64,000 bases of DNA. It comes from JADJSS01 sp046329815 (GTDB lineage: Bacteria > Bacteroidota > Bacteroidia > Chitinophagales > JADIYW01). Shown here piece after piece: positions 49,338 to 59,227 of this stretch. The notes under the pieces were generated by a model. That model searched no databases and was not told the origin of the DNA. It was given only the letters and a program-made list of their open reading frames with translations. Made by a program: the position numbers and the translations under genes. The stretch covers positions 1 to 64,000 of the forward strand of contig JAXLTY010000002.1 in assembly GCA_046329815.1 (NCBI GenBank), written 5' to 3'. Within the stretch, counting starts at the first letter, position 1. Every line of letters begins with the position of its first letter.

Positions 49338-52300
49338 ATGTTATCTTATTTTTCACCGTCAGTAAGACATTTATTGTCTTTGCAGAGACGTATATATACA
49401 GCATTTTTATTCTGTGTATTGTGTTTTGCAGGAAGTATTTGTTTTGCACAGCTCAATGCAGACTTTATTCCAAGTAAGGATAAAGGTTGTGCACCATTAT
49501 ATGTTAGTTTTAGAAACACATCGACAGGAAATCAGGATAGTTGCTTTTGGAATTTAGGTGTTAACGGAAATACTTCAGACGATTGCAATCCTGGCGCGAT
49601 CTTCAATTCACCTGGCACATACACTATCAAATTAACCATTTTTAAAGCAGGAGCAAGCTCTACTGTTTCTAAAACGATAACTGTATTTAAAGATCCTGTT
49701 TCTAACTTTAATGCAAATCCAAGAATCGGTTGTGTTCCGTTTGATGTGCAATTTCAGGATTTATCTACTTTAGGGGATGCACCAATTACTGCCTGGACGT
49801 GGGATTTTGGCGATGGAAATATTAACACAACAAGAAATCCTTTGCATACTTATAATAACAGCGGAAATTCAAGCGTTTCATTAATTGTTACTGATGCTAA
49901 TGGATGTAAAAATACATTGACAAAAACTGATTTTATTATTAAAGCCAATAAACCGACAGTAGATTTTTCGGTAAATAATTCACATACTTGTATCTTACCG
50001 TTTGCTGCACAATTTACAAGTACGGTAGTTGGTACAGCACCGATAAGTTATTCTTGGGATTTTGGTAATGGCGCTACTTCTACTGCATCAAATCCTACAT
50101 ACAATTACAATCAGTATGGTAATTATAATGTATTGCTGACAGTAAAAGATGCGAATAATTGTTCTTCAACTAAAGCAATTCCAAACGGCGTTCGCTTAGA
50201 AAAATTTGATATACAAACGGATTTGCCAGCAAGTACATGTACCGATAAGAATATTAGTCCAACCGTATTCTCTAATTACAGCCCTTTTTTCTGTAACTGG
50301 GATTTTGGCAACGGACGTACATCAACAAACAACACACCCACATTTAATTACGATAATCCTGGTACTTACACAGTAAATCTTACGGCAACAAACAGCGATG
50401 GTTGCAGAGATTCTTCAAACTTCACTGTTGTTGTGAATGAAGCACCTAAAGCAGGTTTTACGATGAGTCAAAATGCTTCATGTATTGCTTCTAATTTTAC
50501 ATTGACCAATACCACAACAGGCGCTGTACAATATAAATGGATCATAAAAAGAAATAATACTACTGTTGCTACTTCTACTGTTGAGAATCCTACCTTTTAT
50601 TTAGATGATTTTGGTTCTTATGACGTGATACTCGAAGCAACATCTGCAAATGGTTGCAAAGCTATTATTGACAGCTCAAATGCGATTTACGTAGGAAATG
50701 ATAAATTAAACCCAACTGTAGATATAGATCATGGTTGTAAAACATTAAGAGTGCATTTTAATGCAAACCTGACGCATAATTTTACACCAACCAGCATTGT
50801 TTGGGATTTTGGTGATGGCACTACAGGAACAGGCGAAAATCCGTATCATAATTATACAGACACAGGTACTTACTACGCAACAATAACAGTGACATACGAT
50901 GCACCTTGTCCTGTATTGAAAAAACGAATCGGACCAATTAGAGTTGGTGATAAATATCCGTTTACAGGCGACTTTGATTTGACGACTGTTTGTGTACACA
51001 AAGAAATGGTAACTTATCATGCAACCGGCGGTATTCCAACTACGGAGTTTACCTGGTTGTTTGGCGATGGCACCGATGAAGGCAGAGATGTTACACACAT
51101 ATATACATCGCCTTCACAGCCAAAAAAATACATGGTTACCTTGATTGCAGACAATAACACATGTAAAGATACTTTAGAGATCAAAGAGATATTTGTTGCT
51201 TATCCAGAAGCAAGATTCTCAACAACACAAGTATGTGGCGCGCAAACAGTGAATATAACAAATGAGTCAAAAGGATTTGACAGAGCTACATGGGATTTTG
51301 GTGATGGAACAATCATAAATACAATGGATATGAGTCTTACACACACTTATCCATCTTCTTATACAACGGCAAGTATCTTATTGATCGTTTATAATGACAG
51401 TACAGGTTGTGTGGATTCGATGAGAAAGAATATTAATTTTTCAGTATTGGATTCAATCAACTTTTCTATACTGAATAAAAAAGGTTGCGCACCATTATTC
51501 GTTGTTTTCAACGCGCCGGCTGATTCTAATATAATTAGCTACAGTTGGGATTTAGGTTATGGTTTGCGTGTTAATGGAAATCCTGCAATTGGTTTATATC
51601 CGAATCCGGGACAATATATCGTACACTTGACTGTAAGATATAGAAATGGTTGTTCAGTGCAATCATCCATCGTTGATACAGTAACGGTAATTGATATGCA
51701 GCCGAATTTTGTTTTACAAAAAGTAAGTGGTTGTAATCCTGCGCGATTTAGCTTTATCAATATTTCCAATACAAATGAAGCGCCGATTACACGAACGACC
51801 TGGTATCTGGATAATGGCTCACCGCAAACAGGTGATGATGCTTCTTATACAATAAGCGGTGTTGGTAATCATAAAGTAAGAATGGTGGTAGAAAATGAAT
51901 TTGGTTGTAAAGACTCTGTTACTAAAACAGTTAAAATAGAGCCGATAAAAGCAGATTTTACGGTAAATAAAAATGATGTTTGTGCAGGCACAGAAATTAC
52001 ATTCAACAATCTTTCTACAGGAAATAATTTGAAATTCTTATGGGATTTTGGTGATGGTACTACTTCTACCGATTCAACACCAACGCATGTTTTTGCCGAT
52101 GAAAGAAATTATGACATTAAGCTGAAAGCGTATGATGGTACAGGTTGTGAAGACAATAAAACGAAAAATGCATTTGTACGAATTAAAAATCTGCATGTCA
52201 ATTTCACGGCATCACCAACATTCAAAACATGTCCTGATTTAATATCAGACTTCCAGTTGCAGGCACCGCCAAATACAGAATACAAAAACATCATCTGGGA

Positions 52301-53963
52301 TTTTGGTAATGGAAACCAAAGTAATAATAACAATACACATCCGCAAAGTGTGTACACGCGTTCTGATTCCTTTGATGTGAAATTAGTAGTTGTAGATACA
52401 AATAATTGCTCAGATACCATATTGAAAAAAGACTATATTATCGTTTCCGGACCGCAAGGCAGCTTCTCGTTCACACCGGATTCAGGTTGTTTACCGTTGC
52501 AGGTGCAGTTTGATGCTCAATTTAAAAATACAACGACTACGATCTGGGATTTTGGTAACGGTGAGACACGTGAAGATCATTCGCATGCTAATAACATAAG
52601 CTATACATACCTGCGTGAAGGCGAATACACACCAACACTAATCTTAAAAGATAATTTTGGCTGTACGGTAAATTTAATTCCGACAAGGAAGATCAATGTA
52701 GCACGCATGTATTCAGTGTTTGAGATTGATAAAGCCAATATTTGCAGTGGTTCCGGACAATTCAATATTTTGGATTCGGTCTATTCATCATCAAATTCAA
52801 GTATTACTAAAAATTACTGGACTGTTACAGATTCTATGAGAACAGATACAGGTGTCGGAACTTCATTTACACCAACGCATCACGGATTTTACACATTTAA
52901 TAAATATGTAGAAAATACGTTTGGTTGTAAAATTCATCAGACAAAAACGGTAACTGTTTTCTCTACACCAAATTTTGTTTCCAGTGATGATAAAGTAATT
53001 TGTAAAGGCGAACAGATTCCGTTAGTAGTAAATACAAATGCAACGAACATTCAATGGACACCTGCTACAGGTTTGAATAATACGAATTCAGCTTCTGTAA
53101 TTGCCAAACCTGCAGAATCAACAGCTTATGTGGTAAAAGCATTTATAAATCCGTTGTGTCCGGTGTATGATACCATAAAAGTAGATGTGCGAACTTCATT
53201 AACTGCGCGTGCATATCCTGATACATTTATTTGTATCGGCGATACAATTCAATTACACGCAGAAGCAGAAAGCACATCGATCAACCAAACAAAAATAGTA
53301 TGGCAGGCATCACCTACTTTGTCAAATAATTTAGTAGCGGAACCTTTCGCTTTCCCAAAAGGAAAGAGTACATATTATGCGATATTTAAAAACGGAACTT
53401 GCGTAATACCGACAATACCTGTTTCGGTAGATGTAAAAAAATTACCGACTGTAAAAGCAGGTCCTGAAAAAATCATCATCAGAGGAATGGAGGCAGATCT
53501 GAGTGCAACATCACCGGATAATGTAAGCTACTTCTGGAGTGAAAATTATTTCTTGTCATGCCAGGATTGTGCCAATCCAATGGCAAAACCTGAAAAAGAC
53601 ACGAGTTATAAAATTACGGTAACAAATGAGTTTGGCTGCAAAGCAACCGATAATCAGAATGTACGCGTGATTGAAGATTGTAATGGTGACGCAGTCTTCT
53701 TACCAAATACATTTACACCAAATGGTGATGGTCAAAATGATATATTGTTAGTGCTCGGACCAGGTGTGCAAAGTGTAAAAGAGTTTAGAATATTCAATCG
53801 TTGGGGCGAGTTGGTATTTGAAACACGCGATATGAGTATCGGTTGGGACGGAACCTATAAAGGTGAGAAGCTCACGCCTGCGGTATTTGTATATTATGTT
53901 GATGTACAATGTATTGATGGAAGACGCACGATGAAAAAAGGAAATATTACTTTGATAAGATAA
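49338..53963 (+). CDS. Giant PKD-repeat surface protein with gliding/T9SS type B C-terminal domain
   Basis: This is a 1541-residue protein. A signal peptide (FLFCVLCFAGSICFA, ending about 38) is followed by about twelve PKD-type units. These are marked by repeated W-D-F-G-D/N-G motifs roughly every 85-110 residues, with a conserved Cys in many units that could form disulphides. The last 90 residues (FLPNTFTPNGDGQNDIL to GNITLIR) match the gliding motility-associated C-terminal domain with N-R-W-G-E-L-V-F and W-D-G-T, a type IX secretion sorting signal. It is probably an adhesin on the cell surface. The porP gene follows 61 bp later. Confidence 0.95.
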   Translation: MLSYFSPSVRHLLSLQRRIYTAFLFCVLCFAGSICFAQLNADFIPSKDKGCAPLYVSFRNTSTGNQDSCFWNLGVNGNTSDDCNPGAIFNSPGTYTIKLTIFKAGASSTVSKTITVFKDPVSNFNANPRIGCVPFDVQFQDLSTLGDAPITAWTWDFGDGNINTTRNPLHTYNNSGNSSVSLIVTDANGCKNTLTKTDFIIKANKPTVDFSVNNSHTCILPFAAQFTSTVVGTAPISYSWDFGNGATSTASNPTYNYNQYGNYNVLLTVKDANNCSSTKAIPNGVRLEKFDIQTDLPASTCTDKNISPTVFSNYSPFFCNWDFGNGRTSTNNTPTFNYDNPGTYTVNLTATNSDGCRDSSNFTVVVNEAPKAGFTMSQNASCIASNFTLTNTTTGAVQYKWIIKRNNTTVATSTVENPTFYLDDFGSYDVILEATSANGCKAIIDSSNAIYVGNDKLNPTVDIDHGCKTLRVHFNANLTHNFTPTSIVWDFGDGTTGTGENPYHNYTDTGTYYATITVTYDAPCPVLKKRIGPIRVGDKYPFTGDFDLTTVCVHKEMVTYHATGGIPTTEFTWLFGDGTDEGRDVTHIYTSPSQPKKYMVTLIADNNTCKDTLEIKEIFVAYPEARFSTTQVCGAQTVNITNESKGFDRATWDFGDGTIINTMDMSLTHTYPSSYTTASILLIVYNDSTGCVDSMRKNINFSVLDSINFSILNKKGCAPLFVVFNAPADSNIISYSWDLGYGLRVNGNPAIGLYPNPGQYIVHLTVRYRNGCSVQSSIVDTVTVIDMQPNFVLQKVSGCNPARFSFINISNTNEAPITRTTWYLDNGSPQTGDDASYTISGVGNHKVRMVVENEFGCKDSVTKTVKIEPIKADFTVNKNDVCAGTEITFNNLSTGNNLKFLWDFGDGTTSTDSTPTHVFADERNYDIKLKAYDGTGCEDNKTKNAFVRIKNLHVNFTASPTFKTCPDLISDFQLQAPPNTEYKNIIWDFGNGNQSNNNNTHPQSVYTRSDSFDVKLVVVDTNNCSDTILKKDYIIVSGPQGSFSFTPDSGCLPLQVQFDAQFKNTTTTIWDFGNGETREDHSHANNISYTYLREGEYTPTLILKDNFGCTVNLIPTRKINVARMYSVFEIDKANICSGSGQFNILDSVYSSSNSSITKNYWTVTDSMRTDTGVGTSFTPTHHGFYTFNKYVENTFGCKIHQTKTVTVFSTPNFVSSDDKVICKGEQIPLVVNTNATNIQWTPATGLNNTNSASVIAKPAESTAYVVKAFINPLCPVYDTIKVDVRTSLTARAYPDTFICIGDTIQLHAEAESTSINQTKIVWQASPTLSNNLVAEPFAFPKGKSTYYAIFKNGTCVIPTIPVSVDVKKLPTVKAGPEKIIIRGMEADLSATSPDNVSYFWSENYFLSCQDCANPMAKPEKDTSYKITVTNEFGCKATDNQNVRVIEDCNGDAVFLPNTFTPNGDGQNDILLVLGPGVQSVKEFRIFNRWGELVFETRDMSIGWDGTYKGEKLTPAVFVYYVDVQCIDGRRTMKKGNITLIR

Positions 53964-54024
53964 AGTATAAATTAGAAAAATAAAAAGAACATGACCTGAT
54001 TTTTAAAATTTAAACAATACATAC

Positions 54025-55050
54025 ATGAGAACCCTAATCTTAATTACAATACTTTATATTGGTATAGATTGCTTTGCACAAGATGCACATTACTCGCAGT
54101 TTTATGCAATTCCATCTAAGACAAACCCGGCGTTTACCGGATTCTTCAACAATGATTACTTTGTTGCAGCGTCTTATCGAACGCAGTGGAATACCGTAAC
54201 GGTGCCTTACCAAACGGTAGGTGCTACTATGGAAATGTCGCTGATAAAAAACAAACATCCGAATTCGTTTGTCGGTGTAGGTATTGAAATGATGCACGAT
54301 CAGGCAGGCAGCACAAATTTTCAAACCAACCAGATCAGTGTCAATGTATCTTATCTGCAGGTATTGGATGTAGAGCGCAATCATGTTATTGGTGTCGGTT
54401 TTCAAAATGGCATGATGATGAAAAGTTTCGATTATTCTAAAGCAACTTTTGGCAACCAGTTTAATGGCTTCGATGGTTTCGACCAAAGCATCGGACCGAA
54501 CGAAGCTGGCTTGAATACCAAACAAATAGATTACAACTTAGCGATTGGTGGTGTGTATTCATACGCGCCGGCTGCTAACAAGAACATATACGCAGGATTT
54601 TCCGTGTTTAATGTCACTAAACCGAATATTTCTTTCTTTGACGGAACAGAAATTCGTCTCGATCCGCGCTATGTTGCAACGGTTGGTGGTGAAATGAAGC
54701 TGAAAGGAAGCTGGTCAATATTACCGTCGGTATTGTTTCAGTCGCAAGGTGTAAATAAAGAAATAGTATTAGGTTCGTTTGTAAAATACAGTTTAATACA
54801 AAACAGGAAAGAACGTTTAGCGATCAATGCAGGTGTTTGGTACCGCGTGAAAGACGCCATTATTCCTGCAATAAAATTAGAATACAAAAATATCAACGTT
54901 ACTGCAAATTTTGACTTCAATATTTCGAAGTTAACAAAGGCAAGTAAAGCAGTTGGAGGCGCAGAAATTTCCATTTCTTACTCAGGAAATCTGTTTAAGG
55001 AACATGTAAAACCCAATAAACCGGTGCATTGTCCGTCTTTCATCTTTTAG
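54025..55050 (+). CDS. PorP/SprF-family type IX secretion outer-membrane protein
   Basis: This is a 341-residue protein with a signal peptide (LILITILYIGIDCFA). DAHYSQFYAIPSKTNPAFTGFF and the later SYRTQWNTV are hallmarks of the PorP/SprF family. These proteins form an outer-membrane barrel that works with the secretion of T9SS type B substrates and are often next to the substrate gene, as here. The C-terminal part shows alternating strands. A strong terminator follows, so the two genes form one transcription unit. Confidence 0.95.
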   Translation: MRTLILITILYIGIDCFAQDAHYSQFYAIPSKTNPAFTGFFNNDYFVAASYRTQWNTVTVPYQTVGATMEMSLIKNKHPNSFVGVGIEMMHDQAGSTNFQTNQISVNVSYLQVLDVERNHVIGVGFQNGMMMKSFDYSKATFGNQFNGFDGFDQSIGPNEAGLNTKQIDYNLAIGGVYSYAPAANKNIYAGFSVFNVTKPNISFFDGTEIRLDPRYVATVGGEMKLKGSWSILPSVLFQSQGVNKEIVLGSFVKYSLIQNRKERLAINAGVWYRVKDAIIPAIKLEYKNINVTANFDFNISKLTKASKAVGGAEISISYSGNLFKEHVKPNKPVHCPSFIF

Positions 55051-55093
55051 CGGACACTGTCAGTTTTTATGTTATGTATGTACGATGTTGAAT

Positions 55094-55131
55094 GGCTTTC
55101 TCGGTGCAAACTGAGAAAGCCCATTTTTTTA
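55094..55131 (+). terminator. Terminator of the PKD-PorP operon
   Basis: GGCTTTCTC/GAGAAAGCC is a perfect 9-bp stem with a 10-nt loop followed by a CATTTTTTTA run on the plus strand, 43 bp behind the PorP stop. Confidence 0.85.
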
Positions 55132-55140
55132 TCGGAAATT

Positions 55141-55905
55141 TCAGACTGGTTTTGCCGTAAAATAGCTGTCGTTTTCTAACAGGTATTTTTCCATCTTTTT
55201 ATAAACGATCTCTTTTAATTCAGCTAGTTTATCTTGTGTGTAACCAACCGGACTTACCGGTTCCAAATGCGTAACTTCTAGTGTTCCGGGACGAACGAGT
55301 AAAGTATCTACGCGGTTTATTTTTCGAATATTAGTTAATACAATCGGCATGATGGGCACTTGCGCGTCAATAGCTAATTCAAATGCACCATCATAAAAAG
55401 GAATCAAAGGATCTTTTGTGCGGTTGCGCGTGCCTTCAGGAAATATCACTACGGAAATTCCTTGTTTCAAATCATTCAGCATACGCACTTTGCTCGCGTG
55501 CCGCGCTTCTTTACTGCTTCTGTCCACAGGCAAACACATTAAGGTAAACATTTGTCCAAGTGCCGGAATATAGGTCAGTTCTTTTTTGATCAGCGGTTTT
55601 GCATATACACGTGCGCCATAAGCAATCGCCATCATATCAGCCGCATTCACATGGTTCACCACAACAATATAAGTTTGTCCTTTCTTCACATTTTCGAGAC
55701 CGCGTATTTTATAACGCATGCCAACTAATATCGACCAGATAAATAAAGCCGTTCTATTTATGAAGAATACACCGACAATTTGCTTTGGATAAGGAACCAG
55801 TTTAAGTAAAATATAGCCAATCATCATCGGAATCGTCAGTGTCATAAAACTAATCACATTCCAAACGCTGTAAAAAAATAAAAGAATTTTTACAAAAATG
55901 TTCAT
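55141..55905 (-). CDS. plsC: 1-acyl-glycerol-3-phosphate acyltransferase (PlsC-like)
   Basis: This is a 254-residue protein. N-terminal hydrophobic spans (about 5-30 and 45-60) lead to VVNHVNAADMMAI, the NHx4D catalytic motif, then FPEGTRNRTKD and VPIMPIVLTN, typical of acyltransferase motifs II to IV. The enzyme makes phosphatidic acid from lysophosphatidic acid. It converges on the PorP operon and is monocistronic. No unusual feature was seen. Confidence 0.9.
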   Translation of the reverse strand: MNIFVKILLFFYSVWNVISFMTLTIPMMIGYILLKLVPYPKQIVGVFFINRTALFIWSILVGMRYKIRGLENVKKGQTYIVVVNHVNAADMMAIAYGARVYAKPLIKKELTYIPALGQMFTLMCLPVDRSSKEARHASKVRMLNDLKQGISVVIFPEGTRNRTKDPLIPFYDGAFELAIDAQVPIMPIVLTNIRKINRVDTLLVRPGTLEVTHLEPVSPVGYTQDKLAELKEIVYKKMEKYLLENDSYFTAKPV

Positions 55906-56108
55906 ACGGTAAATTTAAAGAAATTAAATAGAAATGCCTCTTAACCACACTCAAAAATTCGAAAGCACTCTTTTTGCTTATAAGATCTAATTGGATAATC
56001 TATTTATCTAACTCTAACGTAAAATACAAAAAAAGAAGCAGCAAGAATTAATCATACTGCTTCCTTAAAAAATCAACTTCGTTTTATTTTTTACTTCGAT
56101 ATAATGAA

Positions 56109-57008
56109 CTACATTGCCGTCAATAGCAGCACCAATTCTGTTGTTTCGCCGCTCACTACGGTAAAGCTTTGTTCCAACGGCTGATAATTAGGATGATTGG
56201 TTTTAATCGTATGTGTACCGGAAACTAAGTTGATGATGGTGCTGTAACCTCGTTCGCTGGTTTTGCGCGTGATGCCTTCGCCAATAATTTCGAGCTGTAC
56301 GTTTGGAATAGGCGTGTGGTTCACCGCTTCCAGCACCGTGATCGTTAAGCTTAACGTAGAGGTCGGACTGCTGTTAATTAAACGAACGGTATTATACACT
56401 TCCACAAAAGCAGGGTTGGTCGTTGTATAGGCAATCACATCTTTATCCAGTCGTTCTTCCACAAGTTCCAATATCTGTGGCAGCAGTTCCGCGATTTTCG
56501 CCGTGGCTACCGTACGTTTGGCAATGCCTTCCGTTGGTGTTTTCATTACGTTAGAAAATGCAGTGATGGCTGCCTGAAAATTCGTGAGTGTGGCAGGTAT
56601 CACTTTAAACGGAACCAACGCTGCCGCATTCGCCGTAGCATCTGCCAGTAAATTCGTGCAGATGCCTATCAATTCAGCATCTCTGAAACGCCTTAGATCG
56701 GTTATAGTGTAGTCGCAGCGGTTATACAAGTCCGGTTTATTGTTTGCCGAAGCATAGCTGCAGCAGGCAGCGCCTAAGATGAATGCCTGGTTTTCCAAAG
56801 CAGCGCGTGCATTGTTTTTGTCTTCCGTCAAACCGGTTGGATTGATCAGTTGTATGGCTATTTGTGCCGCCAATGCAGTAATTTTTGAAGAAAAAAGCGT
56901 TTTGGTAGCCAAAATAGGAGAACCGGCAGTGAAAATACCGATGTTGTCGTTGAAATGTTTCTCTACGGTGAGTAGCATATCATACTGGTCGATTTGTTCT
57001 TTTAACAT
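56109..57008 (-). CDS. Protein with helical N-terminus and C-terminal carboxypeptidase-regulatory-like domain
   Basis: This is a 299-residue protein. Residues 1-205 are helical, Ala-rich (LAAQIAIQLINPTGL, LLADATANAAALVPF) and contain a CCSYA pair. Residues about 215-299 read as a beta sandwich (LSLTITVLEAVNHTPIPNVQLEIIGEG, SGTHTIKTNHPNYQPLEQSF), like carboxypeptidase D regulatory or PEGA domains. No export signal is visible, so it is probably cytoplasmic. I do not know its function. The DNA is GC-richer than its flanks. Confidence 0.6.
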   Translation of the reverse strand: MLKEQIDQYDMLLTVEKHFNDNIGIFTAGSPILATKTLFSSKITALAAQIAIQLINPTGLTEDKNNARAALENQAFILGAACCSYASANNKPDLYNRCDYTITDLRRFRDAELIGICTNLLADATANAAALVPFKVIPATLTNFQAAITAFSNVMKTPTEGIAKRTVATAKIAELLPQILELVEERLDKDVIAYTTTNPAFVEVYNTVRLINSSPTSTLSLTITVLEAVNHTPIPNVQLEIIGEGITRKTSERGYSTIINLVSGTHTIKTNHPNYQPLEQSFTVVSGETTELVLLLTAM

Positions 57009-57523
57009 AAATTTCTGTTTTTTAAAATAATTGATGTCTATATAAACGAATGTTTTGAATAAAAATTGTCTTGGTAGCCGTTTATTTATTTTTGCAATCT
57101 TTTTTGCATGGATAAACTGTCATTGTTTTACATAGAACTGTCATTGTTTCATGCCCGGATACTATTGTTTTATACCGGACTGCCATTGCTTCATGCCGGG
57201 CTGTCATTGTTTCATGCCGGGACGCTATTGTTTAAGATTGGGATGCTGTTGTTTGATAGCAGATACCGATATTTTTAAAAACAGAAGCATTTCGGAGTGA
57301 AAATACAGCTATCCGGCGTTGGAAAATGATGATTCAGGAGAGAAATGTGGGCTTTGGTAAGAGAAAAAACAGGGTTTAGTTCTAAATTTTAGATATATCT
57401 AATTGAAAAACTGACCGTTTAATCAATAAAACGACCGTTTACTCATTGCGTAACGGTTTTGGGAAAGTTTTTTTTAGATTAGTGGCATAAGATTTTTAAT
57501 AAATCCGATAATATTAATAAAGT
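57009..57523. other. 515-bp intergenic stretch holding the minisatellite and a direct-repeat pair
   Basis: Besides the 21-bp array at 57108-57278, GACCGTTTA occurs at 57413-57421 and 57433-57441 (20-bp period), followed by CGTAACGGTTTT at 57449-57460 in partly inverted form. These could be operator-like sites for the gene at 57524. Nothing else is recognisable. Confidence 0.5.
57108..57278 (+). repeat. 21-bp minisatellite, eight units, open as a 56-aa heptad-repeat frame
   Basis: Eight diverged 21-bp units start at 57108, 57129, 57150, 57171, 57192, 57213, 57234 and 57255. Most end in ATTGTTT. Because 21 is a multiple of three the whole array is one open frame from ATG 57108 to TAA 57276-57278, with heptads such as LSLFHAG, LSLFYIE-like and TLLFKIG. 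It could encode a hydrophobic peptide, or it could be a non-coding tandem repeat; I do not decide. Confidence 0.6.
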
Positions 57524-59017
57524 ATGACAAAAGTAAATATTATATCAAAAAAGAATTTTACTCAAAATGAGGAGATACTTCTTAACAAGGCAATTGAATT
57601 AATTGAGCAGGTAATAAATTCTGAAGTCTTTAAGAACAAAATATTAAATTTTTCCTATAACGGCAAAAACGAATTTAATTTTAATCGTGGAATGAAAAAT
57701 GAGGAAATCTACAATTTACTTATTTCAGGAAAAGAGGCATATAATAATCAAATTGACTTTGAACTTGACTTTATCTTGGAGATTAGTAATGATTGTCCAA
57801 GTGGTGTTGTTGGAACAACCTATGGTGGAAGACGAACTGAAACATATAGATGCAAGTTGAATGAGATGAATGCTGCTGAATATGCCGGACATTTAATTCA
57901 TGAATATTGTCATTATTTAGGTTTTACACACACCAAACGAGACAATTCAACAAGAAAATATACTGTGCCATATGCGATAGGATATATTGTAAGAGATTTG
58001 TCTACAGTTCTTTTGTTAAATCTTTCAGCTATTGATAGCAAAAGTTTATTTGCAAAAACTAAAGATAAGAAAAGCTACAGTGTTTTGAGCAATGTAATCT
58101 CAAAAAAGTCTATTAATGACGAAACGGGAAATGTGGGTGTAGAATATTTGAATGACAAGAATAATTTTGTATGCGACATATTTAACCCTGTTCATGCAAT
58201 TGATATAAATAAAAGTCAGTTATTGGAAGAATACCCATTAAAATTTTGGCAATCGCCTGCAATTTTTATGTTAAATTTAGACAATCCTTTAGCAAGCCAA
58301 TCAATAGAGATTTTAAATGAATCTTTAGAACTTGGGTTAGAGATTGAAGTAACTTATGATGATAATTATCAAATAAAGGAAATTGACTACCCAGATACTG
58401 AGATACATTATGATCATTATAAAGCCATTAAAGAATCTATAGAATTCGCTATAACAAATAAATCAGCCATTGCAGAATTTAACGCTGTTTTACAAAATGA
58501 AATAGAAAGTTTAGATAAATTAAATGAGATATTTGAATATGTTAAACAACAAGATTGCCATAGTGGGCATTCTGAAATTGATATCTGCATTCCATTCTAT
58601 TATAAAACAGATGGGTGTTATGCAAGAGCACATAAAATGAAACAAATAATTGAGAATAAATTTGGATATGCAATTAAGAAAGTATTTTCATATGATTCTA
58701 AAACCCCAAGAGATGATAGTAGTTATACGTTGGCAGTAAAAGATGGCAATAAATGTATTTTTTGGTGGTATCATGTTGCTGCTCTAGTTAAAGTAAGAAA
58801 TAATGATGAACTATTAGAATTTGTAATAGACCCATCAATTGATAGTGAGAGACCATTACGTTTGAATGAATGGATAAGTATTCAAGAAAGTAATTTTTGT
58901 AGTCCATTGGCAAGAGTTGGTTCGACTGAAGAAAGAGAATCGTTTGTTTACTATCCTAATGGTTATAGAGACGATAATTATTATAAGACTAACAAAATTT
59001 TAAAGAAATATAAATAA
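57524..59017 (+). CDS. Zinc metalloprotease-protein glutaminase fusion
   Basis: This is a 497-residue protein with no clear signal peptide. HEYCHYLGFTH (126-136) is an HExxHxxGxxH zincin motif. The C-terminal part (about 340-497) has DGCYARAHKMKQII with Cys365, WWYHVAALVKV with His417 and FVIDPSI with Asp436, the Cys-His-Asp layout of protein-glutaminases that deamidate glutamine side chains. The middle region (about 170-340) is unassigned. Combining a protease and a deamidase in one chain would suit an effector or toxin. The DNA is AT-rich like accessory genes. A cassette-like palindromic structure follows it. Confidence 0.75.
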   Translation: MTKVNIISKKNFTQNEEILLNKAIELIEQVINSEVFKNKILNFSYNGKNEFNFNRGMKNEEIYNLLISGKEAYNNQIDFELDFILEISNDCPSGVVGTTYGGRRTETYRCKLNEMNAAEYAGHLIHEYCHYLGFTHTKRDNSTRKYTVPYAIGYIVRDLSTVLLLNLSAIDSKSLFAKTKDKKSYSVLSNVISKKSINDETGNVGVEYLNDKNNFVCDIFNPVHAIDINKSQLLEEYPLKFWQSPAIFMLNLDNPLASQSIEILNESLELGLEIEVTYDDNYQIKEIDYPDTEIHYDHYKAIKESIEFAITNKSAIAEFNAVLQNEIESLDKLNEIFEYVKQQDCHSGHSEIDICIPFYYKTDGCYARAHKMKQIIENKFGYAIKKVFSYDSKTPRDDSSYTLAVKDGNKCIFWWYHVAALVKVRNNDELLEFVIDPSIDSERPLRLNEWISIQESNFCSPLARVGSTEERESFVYYPNGYRDDNYYKTNKILKKYK

Positions 59018-59018
59018 T

Positions 59019-59151
59019 ACTACCGACAATAAAAAAAAGCAATAGTTGTGGTGTGTTTGATAATTTAAGTTTTTTGTATCATATTTAATTAATAAATTTG
59101 TTTTGGTTGGTGTTAAACACGCGCAACTATCGGCAGTTTCAACCGTTATGC
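59019..59151. other. Fold-back sequence with GTTATGC end (attC-like candidate)
   Basis: ATAGTTGTGGTGTGTTTGATAA (59042-59063) can pair with TTAAACACGCGCAACTAT (59113-59130), with outer ACTACCG (59019-59025) and CGGCAGT (59131-59137). A GTTATGC follows at 59145-59151 after AACC. A similar GTTGTGC preceded by CGCC lies at 60405-60411, beyond the next gene. This arrangement is reminiscent of gene-cassette recombination sites but no integrase is seen. Confidence 0.35.
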
Positions 59152-59227
59152 GTTATGCATAGAGACATTACAATTATCTAGTCGGCAAATCAAACTAACA
59201 GTAATTTCATAACAAATCATTAAACCT

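Noticed and set aside
57108..57278. Calling the 21-bp array a definite gene
   Set aside because: The open frame follows automatically if units are multiples of three and lack stops; there is no independent sign of translation.
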